A DNA stretch of 64,000 nt, from assembly GCF_003287895.1 (NCBI RefSeq), contig NZ_CP030280.1:2979501-3043500 (forward strand), read 5' to 3'. The stretch's first letter is position 1. Every line of letters begins with the position of its first letter. A model generated the notes under the pieces. It was not told where the DNA came from, ran no database searches, and was given only the letters and a program-made list of their open reading frames with translations. Position numbers and translations under genes: made by a program. The DNA is from Blautia argi (lineage in GTDB: Bacteria; Bacillota; Clostridia; Lachnospirales; Lachnospiraceae). Below, in pieces: positions 44,424 to 50,483 of the stretch.

Positions 44424-44567
44424 TCACAAAAACTCCTCTTTTGTTACATCTATATGTACTGTACTCTTACTTACCCCAAATCGCTTCGCCGTCTGTCGCA
44501 CCGTCGCCTTTGTCTCTATAATATACTCCGCAATTTCCACTGCTCTTTCTTCGATATAATCTTTCAC
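44424..44567 (-). pseudogene. spoIIID: second, diverged 5' half of spoIIID (copy 1)
   Basis: GTG at 44567 opens a 47-codon frame. It reads MKDYIEERAVEIAEYIIETK, ATVRQTAKRFGVSKSTVH, then IDVTKEEFL and stop. Up to STVH it is the SpoIIID N-terminus with most of the helix-turn-helix; IDVTKEEFL comes from the element. It differs from copy 2 at five of 47 residues, so it is not a recent duplication of the host copy. It has its own sigma-E-type promoter. Removal of the left 14-kb unit would fuse it in frame to HKDCTERL. The start-site SD AGGGGA lies six bases upstream. Confidence 0.88.
44440..44462. other. internal attachment junction (copy 1 / left unit)
   Basis: The minus strand reads AGTACATATAGATGTAACAA. 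ACATA is shared with the left junction at 30245-30265, and the following GTAACAAAAGAG plus GTTTTTGTGAAGGTTG is shared with the junction at 50268-50305. It marks the right end of the 14-kb unit. Confidence 0.7.
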
Positions 44568-44571
44568 AAAA

Positions 44572-44624
44572 ATTCCCCTGGATACATCTTTTTACAATGT
44601 ATGCAGGGGAAATAAAGATTATGT
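44572..44624 (-). promoter_or_regulatory. sigma-E-type promoter and hairpin of spoIIID copy 1
   Basis: The minus strand has ACATAAT (44618-44624), a 14-base spacer and CATACATT (44596-44603). This fits the sporulation sigma-E consensus (-35 containing ATA, -10 CATACA-T). A hairpin TTCCCCTG...CAGGGGAA followed by TTTTT spans the -10 and the SD sequence AGGGGA. The -35 overlaps the stop of the upstream gene. Confidence 0.65.
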
Positions 44625-44977
44625 TAGAACAGTTCAAACAGGGATGGTGCATCAAAAAATATATCATTGGGCAAACACAAACCATATATTTTTGCAAATT
44701 CATTTATAAATTGATTTGACGGTTCTTTATTTTCTTCATAATCTTTTTCAAGAACTCTCTTAATTTCCTCAAATTTTTCATAAGCTTCTTCCTGACTGCA
44801 ATAAATAATTCCATACATGATTCCATAGGAAACATAAATTTCATACTGATTATTATCTGCCGAAAATATACTCACTTCAACAGCTTCATCATAAACTTCA
44901 CATATTTCTAAATATGTATTTGAATAATGTCTTCTTTCTTCCGAAAAAGTATCAGTCACATTTCTCCAAATTCCCAT
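44624..44977 (-). CDS. hypothetical protein, right cargo segment
   Basis: This 117-residue acidic protein starts MGIWRNVTDTFSEERRHYSN and contains an Ig-like beta stretch (AVEVSIFSADNNQYEIYVSY) followed by a helical part (EEAYEKFEEIKRVLEKDYEE). No signal, membrane segment or known motif is seen. Its stop overlaps the -35 of spoIIID copy 1. It resembles small immunity-like proteins in size, but there is no toxin next to it. Confidence 0.55.
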   Translation of the reverse strand: MGIWRNVTDTFSEERRHYSNTYLEICEVYDEAVEVSIFSADNNQYEIYVSYGIMYGIIYCSQEEAYEKFEEIKRVLEKDYEENKEPSNQFINEFAKIYGLCLPNDIFFDAPSLFELF

Positions 44978-45036
44978 ACCATTCTAGCTCCTTCCTATAT
45001 TTTTTCTTCTTGAATTTTTCTCATTAGAAAATCATC

Positions 45037-45543
45037 TTATCTATACCGAAATCCATATTCTTTTTTCAGTCTCTCATATATCTCAAACGCTACCGGACAG
45101 ACTTCCACCGCATTCAGCACACTATACAGACTCTGCAATCTATCCGATTGATCCGTATAAGGATATTTTTTACAACTCTCCGGTCTGCATTCTCCTAATT
45201 TGCAATTACCGTCCTCTTGCAGAAAATCGCACGGCTTATTCTTTGTCTCATATGTATCTTCTACTTCATTTTTAATCAAATACCTCTCAACAAATTGCTC
45301 TTTTGTCAAATCCAAAATTTCCGCATCTCTTTCCAAATCTTCACTTGGAATACTTCCATGATACATTTTACAACAGTTTCTACATCTGCTACAATCATAA
45401 GTTGAAAACAATTCATCGTGAAGTCTTTTAAACTGTTTGTCCAATTCCTTTTCATCCGCATGGCATTTTAAAAATGTACGAAATTCCAAATTCTCATTTT
45501 CTTTTTTCTTTGCTTCAAATCTTACTTTTCTCGGTGCAATCAT
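45037..45543 (-). CDS. YkgJ-family cysteine-cluster protein
   Basis: This 168-residue cytosolic protein has clustered cysteines, CSRCRNCCKMY near the middle, then CDFLQEDGNCKLGECRPESC and a late VCP. This is the zinc or iron-sulfur binding pattern of the YkgJ/UPF0153 family. ATG at 45543 is chosen because it overlaps the preceding stop as TGATG, giving translational coupling. The open frame to 45579 lies inside the upstream gene. Its role is not known; co-translation with the helicase below suggests one system. Confidence 0.78.
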   Translation of the reverse strand: MIAPRKVRFEAKKKENENLEFRTFLKCHADEKELDKQFKRLHDELFSTYDCSRCRNCCKMYHGSIPSEDLERDAEILDLTKEQFVERYLIKNEVEDTYETKNKPCDFLQEDGNCKLGECRPESCKKYPYTDQSDRLQSLYSVLNAVEVCPVAFEIYERLKKEYGFRYR

Positions 45544-48518
45544 CAATTTTCTCCTTCCTTTTTCTCTTCTGTAATACAAAATGCAATCTCCAACAGTTCC
45601 GCCGCCACCTGATGGTTTTTAATACGCATCAAATTATCCCAAGCATCTTCCTTTCCCAGCAGATTCATACCTCCATGCCACACCAGCTCCTCATCTATGA
45701 CTGCAAATCGTTCCTCTACTTCTTCTTTTGTTACAACATTGATAGCCACATTCTGCATCTCCCGGATCAGCTCATAACACATATCTGCATTGCCATATAT
45801 AACTTTCTCTGGAGCCGTTGTAATGACTGTAACACTCACACCATTTTCCTGGCGTTCTTTTACCAATACTAACAACCTATCAATCTTCTCCTGCCGGATA
45901 TTGGGACTGGAAATCACGATTGATTTTTCTGCCTCCACCAAATCCTGCTCAAATTTTTCCGTATAATTGCCAGAATCAAATATCGCATGAACAACCTGTT
46001 TCTCTTGCAAGTCTCCTGTCCAAACAGAAAATCCTGTTTTCTTATAAGTTCGAAGTCTCTTTCCATACATTTTATTAAATTTTCTCATATGCGTATCAAT
46101 ATAATCATACACATAAACCGCTTCTTTTCCCTCGTAATCACGATTCAGTCTTCCTATATACTGTTCCAAACGCCCTTCAAAAGATACCGGTGCCGCAAGC
46201 ATCAGTACATCCAATCTCGGGAAATCAAATCCTTCCCCTATCTTTTGACCAGTCGCAATCAATATAAGATTTTCTGTACGTGGAACCTTTTTTAATCGTA
46301 TCCGTATTTCTGCATTTTCCTTATCCGAATTATCGCCATACAAGAGAAATACATGGTCTGCTTCGTCTTTTAACATATCATACAGGATTTTTGCATGTTC
46401 TTTGTATCGAGTTAATATAACCGGAGTCTGACTCTGTGAAATACTTTGTTTTACATCATTTGCAATCATTTCATTTCTCTCTTTGCTAGTGCTGATTAAA
46501 CTATAGGCTTTATTGATATCATTCCTACTATCCACAGTATCGATCACTCTTGTATATCTTGGAACAAAATAATGTCCTATTCCCTGCTCTTTGGCTCTTT
46601 CCAATGCTGTGAAGCGATGCCTTAATGGTCCCAGCATCATATATATAATTTTATCCAGATGATCACCACGTTTCGGTGTTGCTGATACCCCATAAACATA
46701 TTTGGCATTAATTTTCTGCAACACTTCCATATATGTATGTGATGCTGCATGATGACATTCATCCACAATAATCATTCCATAAGCATGTTTTAAATTTTGA
46801 AACTTTCCTTTGCTGTACATGGAACCAACCATTGCAACATCTACAATACCCGTCAAAGTATTCTTAGTTCCATGCAGAACACCAATTGCACTGTCTCTTT
46901 TTTTCTTTCGTCCCGTCTTCGTTTCATACTCCGGCGGTTCTTCCCTGATATCAAGAAATTTATTCAGTTCATCTACCCATTGACTAAGCAAATCTTTACT
47001 CTGTAATAAAATCAGTGTATTCACCTTTCGTTCCGCAATCAGGTAACTGCACACAACTGTTTTACCAAATGCGGTTGCGGCCTCTAGCACACCATCTGAA
47101 TCCTTTAGCAACTTCTCCGCCGCAAGTTCCTGTTGCAACCGCAAATCACCTTTAAATGAGACTCTAATTGGGAGACCGATTTCCCTTTGATCAGATATCT
47201 CGATTGGAATTTCTGCTTTCGTACATTCCTCAGTAATTCGTTCTCTTAATCCTCGTGGCACTCGGATATAGCCATCAATATCTTTCCCTAAATAAACAGC
47301 ACTAAAATTATAGTAGTTCGAATATCCTAATCTCTTGTTCTTATAATACTCCGGATTATCAAACGCCGCCAGACTACGAATTTGATTTTGTATTCTTGGC
47401 ATAAGATTCAGCGTATCGACATAAACACCATTACTGAGTACCATATGAAGTTTTCCAACCACATCCGTTTTCACAAACTCGCACTTCTTTTTCCATGGCT
47501 TTGGTCTGCTATTTATATCAATACTTGCAATCTTTCCTTTGCTTTCCGCTAATTCTGCCTGCCACTTTGCCATATATTTTTCAATATCCTCTATACTGAG
47601 TTTTTCTGTCCTATTAAGCAAAATGTCCCATTGATCAGGATAAGCATTCCAATTTCCATCTACAAATGCGCTGTTTCCATTTTTAAGCGCCTGTCCCTGC
47701 AATGGCAGTGCAATCAGATTGCCAATACTGCTTGCCACATCCTGAGACGGATACATACGGTCATAGTAATGAAAGGACTTTAAATTGACAGAAGCCGCCC
47801 CTTTATCTAACAGTAAAAATCCAAAGTTTCTGGCAACGGAAGCCGCTATTGCTTTTTGAAAAAATATCCATACATGAGCGCCTCTCCCTGAGCGTGATCG
47901 TTCCACTAACGGTTTAATTCCATTTATCTTACACATCTTTCTAAGAGCATCCACTTCTTTATGCCACTCATTATCCATGTTGGCAAAATCTGTTGTTTCT
48001 GCACCTTTTTCGTGATTATCAAAATCAAACACGAGAAATCTGCATGTTCCATCTGGCAGCAGTGGATATACACCGATTACGTCCGAACCATCTTCCTTAT
48101 ATCCCAGCAAATGCGAAACGATTTTCTTCACGTCCAGTTTTGTCCATTTTTTATTTTCACACTCATCGCAAAATATCTTTTCTCCACGCTGTTTCGGACA
48201 AAGTTTAACATCCCATCTATTATCACATTGTGGAAAATAACCGCCATTTTTGCTGCGCCTGGCATAGACATCCTCTCTTCCCCAAAACATAGAAAAGAAG
48301 CGTATCGCCATCTTCTCCGTAATAAACGTAGGATGGACAATACGCGCTCCCTGATCGAGATCATACTCTTCTGCATTTTCTATTGTCTCTTCAAAAGGAT
48401 TAGTCTCATCATATGGAATATTTTCTTTTTTCAATTTATCTTTTAATAATCTATTTTCATATTCAAGTAACCGAACAATCTTCCTCAAAGTTTCCGTATC
48501 ATATGCTTCTATATTCAT
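45543..48518 (-). CDS. TOTE-type primase-helicase-PLD conflict protein
   Basis: This protein of 991 residues has four parts. A short coiled coil (LRKIVRLLEYENRLLKDKLK) opens it. An archaeo-eukaryotic primase domain of the TOTE class follows (RFLVFDFDNH with the catalytic Asp pair, VERSRSGRGAHVWIFF, then a zinc-binding CPKQRGEKIFCDEC). Next is a DEAD/DEAH helicase (AATAFGKTVVCSYLIAERK, IIVDECHHAASHTYM, QYIGRLNRDYEGK). The C-terminus is a phospholipase D-like nuclease (SSPNIRQEK..., then WHGGMNLLG). ATG at 48518 with AGGTGG upstream is preferred to the TTG at 48542. Such proteins are considered anti-invader systems. Confidence 0.85.
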   Translation of the reverse strand: MNIEAYDTETLRKIVRLLEYENRLLKDKLKKENIPYDETNPFEETIENAEEYDLDQGARIVHPTFITEKMAIRFFSMFWGREDVYARRSKNGGYFPQCDNRWDVKLCPKQRGEKIFCDECENKKWTKLDVKKIVSHLLGYKEDGSDVIGVYPLLPDGTCRFLVFDFDNHEKGAETTDFANMDNEWHKEVDALRKMCKINGIKPLVERSRSGRGAHVWIFFQKAIAASVARNFGFLLLDKGAASVNLKSFHYYDRMYPSQDVASSIGNLIALPLQGQALKNGNSAFVDGNWNAYPDQWDILLNRTEKLSIEDIEKYMAKWQAELAESKGKIASIDINSRPKPWKKKCEFVKTDVVGKLHMVLSNGVYVDTLNLMPRIQNQIRSLAAFDNPEYYKNKRLGYSNYYNFSAVYLGKDIDGYIRVPRGLRERITEECTKAEIPIEISDQREIGLPIRVSFKGDLRLQQELAAEKLLKDSDGVLEAATAFGKTVVCSYLIAERKVNTLILLQSKDLLSQWVDELNKFLDIREEPPEYETKTGRKKKRDSAIGVLHGTKNTLTGIVDVAMVGSMYSKGKFQNLKHAYGMIIVDECHHAASHTYMEVLQKINAKYVYGVSATPKRGDHLDKIIYMMLGPLRHRFTALERAKEQGIGHYFVPRYTRVIDTVDSRNDINKAYSLISTSKERNEMIANDVKQSISQSQTPVILTRYKEHAKILYDMLKDEADHVFLLYGDNSDKENAEIRIRLKKVPRTENLILIATGQKIGEGFDFPRLDVLMLAAPVSFEGRLEQYIGRLNRDYEGKEAVYVYDYIDTHMRKFNKMYGKRLRTYKKTGFSVWTGDLQEKQVVHAIFDSGNYTEKFEQDLVEAEKSIVISSPNIRQEKIDRLLVLVKERQENGVSVTVITTAPEKVIYGNADMCYELIREMQNVAINVVTKEEVEERFAVIDEELVWHGGMNLLGKEDAWDNLMRIKNHQVAAELLEIAFCITEEKKEGEN

Positions 48519-48554
48519 ACCGCCACCTGCAATTCTCAACACACAAGTTCCACT

Positions 48555-48983
48555 TTATATATACGGTTTTATCGTAAACACCGTCTGCTCTCCGACCTTT
48601 TCACTTGCCAATTCAAATAGATTTTCTTTCGTTGCGAACAGATTTTTAGGATTTCTTCCGATAATCAGATACTGATTTTTATCATCTAACGAAATATACT
48701 TCCGTGTATCGTCATTCAACAAAATATCTGCATTATCAATGACAATCAGTTTTCCCTCTGTCTGGCTGAGTATTTCTTTTATATCTTTTTGATAGTCATA
48801 ATTATCCAAACACAAAATCTGAGGATTAATCGCCATACATTCTCTGATAAACGAAAATGTTGCTGTTTTCCCTGTCCCAGAATCCCCCATTAAAATTGTT
48901 ATATTATTGGTAAATGTAAAATCCACCATAAACGAAGTATGCACTGTTGAAAAGTGTTCCATTACAACCGGTTTACTCTTCAT
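48555..48983 (-). CDS. small AAA-type ATPase
   Basis: This 142-residue P-loop protein has Walker A ITILMGDSGTGKTATFSFIR and Walker B EGKLIVIDNADILL. It then has a sensor-like YLIIGRNPKN. It is too small to have a lid domain and probably acts with its neighbours. It overlaps the DUF4869 gene by 11 bases. A comparable AAA-DUF4869 pair is common in Firmicutes accessory regions, but the function is unknown. Confidence 0.7.
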   Translation of the reverse strand: MKSKPVVMEHFSTVHTSFMVDFTFTNNITILMGDSGTGKTATFSFIRECMAINPQILCLDNYDYQKDIKEILSQTEGKLIVIDNADILLNDDTRKYISLDDKNQYLIIGRNPKNLFATKENLFELASEKVGEQTVFTIKPYI

Positions 48984-49416
48984 TTTCCCACCACTCCTTT
49001 AGTTCTTCGTAATCCTCGATCACTTGACATTCTCTACTAGTCTGAGCCTTCACACGTTTCATGTTAAACGGAATCATTGCATATTCACTATATACATATC
49101 CCTCTTCGAAACTATACAATGTTTCCAAAGCATTATTTCCACATTCTTTTAAGCAAAACACCTTGTCCGGAAAATACAATACATTCAATACTGTTTTACA
49201 TCCCGTAGAAAGTTGATCTATATTCAGCGTAATATCTTCAAAACGTGATCGAATTTTATATTTGCTGATAAGTTCCGAAACATCTATCAGTTGAATATAC
49301 TTTGCCGCTTTATCATCTAGTCTCGTTGCCGTATTTTGATTAAAAAAGATATCATTCAATTCTATATATTCTTTATCTTGAGGTATATCTTTCTTGTGCT
49401 TAAAAATCGTTATCAT
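48973..49416 (-). CDS. DUF4869-family protein
   Basis: This 147-residue protein has the DUF4869 pattern: MITIFKHKKDIPQDKEYIEL, NDIFFNQNTATRLDDKAAKY and the conserved core STGCKTVLNVLYFPDKVFCL. No catalytic residues are known. It overlaps its neighbours on both sides (by 4 and 11 bases), so all three genes act as one unit with the AAA ATPase. Confidence 0.72.
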   Translation of the reverse strand: MITIFKHKKDIPQDKEYIELNDIFFNQNTATRLDDKAAKYIQLIDVSELISKYKIRSRFEDITLNIDQLSTGCKTVLNVLYFPDKVFCLKECGNNALETLYSFEEGYVYSEYAMIPFNMKRVKAQTSRECQVIEDYEELKEWWENEE

Positions 49417-50126
49417 GTCACTACCTCCAATCCAACTTTCGAAAACTGTAGTTTCAATGAACTTCCCATATAAATTCGTTTCATTTTATCAAATACAGAT
49501 AATCTGCTATTATCTAACCCACAGATGTCGTCTTCCTGCCGTTCTTTCCATTCACAACATGACTTTATCCAACATTCGCCAATCACACCTTTTGACACTT
49601 CAAATCCAGTATTTCTTGTCAAATCGAATAGTAACTTTGCCGATAATTGCTCAATATTATGTTCTTCAATATTTTTATCATATTCCACAATTTCTCGTAT
49701 TCCTTTATAATCGAAATTATCATCCTGCAAGAATTTTACAAGTTTGTGTCTTGCTGTGATTGTTCCGGCTCTTTTTTCTAAAAACTCATCTTTTGGAGCA
49801 TAAATCCATTCTATCAATTCTTTAAACTCTAAAAGAATATACTCAAAGCAAATAATATCCAACAGAAAAACATTTTTCTTCTCACTCACATATCTCTTCA
49901 AACGCTTCTGTTCCATTACAACCTGAAGATTATCAAAAGAATTATCAAAAACAATAATATATTTATTCTCTATATCCTGCAATGCCTTTACCGATTTCAC
50001 CAATTCACTATTATTCTTTTTACTTTCAACTATTACATCCGGATAGAGTTGTTTCATGAAATTTTCCCAAAATATATAACTTGCTTTTCCTTTCCGATCT
50101 TCTATCCATAAAAAAGTTTTAGCCAT
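49413..50126 (-). CDS. hypothetical protein of the AAA-DUF4869 cassette
   Basis: This 237-residue protein starts MAKTFLWIEDRKGKASYIFW. It has a Rossmann or TOPRIM-like pattern: an acidic pair after the first strand (WIEDRKG), then IENKYIIVFDNSFDN with a second acidic pair, and NVFLLDIICFEYILLEF. It may be a nuclease or receiver-like protein; the alignment is too weak to choose. It is the first gene of the right cargo operon, close to the element boundary, and overlaps DUF4869 by four bases. Confidence 0.6.
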   Translation of the reverse strand: MAKTFLWIEDRKGKASYIFWENFMKQLYPDVIVESKKNNSELVKSVKALQDIENKYIIVFDNSFDNLQVVMEQKRLKRYVSEKKNVFLLDIICFEYILLEFKELIEWIYAPKDEFLEKRAGTITARHKLVKFLQDDNFDYKGIREIVEYDKNIEEHNIEQLSAKLLFDLTRNTGFEVSKGVIGECWIKSCCEWKERQEDDICGLDNSRLSVFDKMKRIYMGSSLKLQFSKVGLEVVT

Positions 50127-50196
50127 GATTCTTCCACCTGCTTTCTATATTCTATTTTAACCGATTTTCATCCATAACACAATAAATTCACCTAAA

Positions 50197-50224
50197 AGAA
50201 AAAGACCGCATTTCTGCGATCTTT
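50197..50224 (-). terminator. terminator inside the right element end
   Basis: Read leftward, AAAGATCGCA pairs with TGCGGTCTTT around GAAA, followed by TTC. It lies downstream of the spoIIID 5' fragment, so it would end the truncated sigma-E transcript. In a circular form it would lie after the recombinase gene. Confidence 0.75.
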
Positions 50225-50267
50225 CCCTACTCTATCCCCTCTCTTTATCTCACCTCATAAACAACCT

Positions 50268-50411
50268 TCACAAAAACATCTCTTTTGTTACGTCTATATG
50301 TACCGTACTCTTACTAACTCCAAATTTCTTCGCTGTCTGTCTTACCGTAGCCTTCTCTTCAATAATATAGTTTGCTATGTCAACTGCCCGTTCCTCAATA
50401 TAATCTTTCAA
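50268..50411 (-). pseudogene. spoIIID: host 5' half of spoIIID (copy 2), split by the element
   Basis: TTG at 50411 opens a 47-codon frame. It reads MKDYIEERAVDIANYIIEEK, ATVRQTAKKFGVSKSTVH, then IDVTKEMFL and stop. The first 38 residues are the SpoIIID N-terminus and helix-turn-helix; the last nine come from the element. It directly follows the chromosomal penicillin-binding protein gene, so it is the resident copy. It joins in frame to the 3' half at 30109-30255, giving SKSTVHKDCTERL. A sigma-E-type promoter is upstream. As it stands the cell would make only a truncated peptide. Confidence 0.92.
50286..50306. other. right attachment junction (spoIIID 5' / element end)
   Basis: The minus strand reads GGTACATATAGACGTAACAA. 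It shares ACATA with the left junction. The host side is to the right (spoIIID codons). About 45 bases beyond the core are nearly identical to those after copy 1. Confidence 0.75.
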
Positions 50412-50416
50412 GGAAA

Positions 50417-50470
50417 AATCCCCCGAAAACATTGTTTTTACAATGTATGCGGGGGATTTAGAGGGTATGA
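50417..50470 (-). promoter_or_regulatory. sigma-E-type promoter overlapping a terminator hairpin
   Basis: The minus strand has TCATACC (50464-50470), 14 bases, then CATACATT (50442-50449), a good sigma-E match. The -10 lies inside the left arm of a hairpin (50417-50458): AATCCCCCG, ACATTGT, TTTT loop, ACAATGT, CGGGGGATT followed by TTT. Read-through RNA from the upstream gene would fold it, end transcription and hide the GGGGGA ribosome site. A sigma-E transcript would start inside the hairpin and leave that site free. Confidence 0.7.
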
Positions 50471-50483
50471 GTTGCTTTTTCGC

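Larger units (their letters stand above)
30256..50297. mobile_element. about 20-kb composite element interrupting spoIIID
   Basis: It is bounded by the two halves of spoIIID, with ACATA at each junction. It carries a serine recombinase at the left end, relaxase, oriT, primase-helicase and ssb (the parts of an integrative mobilisable element), plus toxin-antitoxin, restriction-modification and TOTE-type cargo. Base composition is visibly more A+T-rich than the flanks over most of its length. A second spoIIID 5' copy at 44424-44624 divides it into a 14-kb left unit with the recombinase and a 6-kb right unit without one. No conjugation (type IV secretion) genes were seen, so transfer would need a helper. 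Confidence 0.85.

Noticed and set aside
50268..50411. A functional 47-residue SpoIIID-like repressor
   Set aside because: The recognition region is cut at STVH and the C-terminal basic part needed for binding in SpoIIID is missing. It is kept as half of a split gene.
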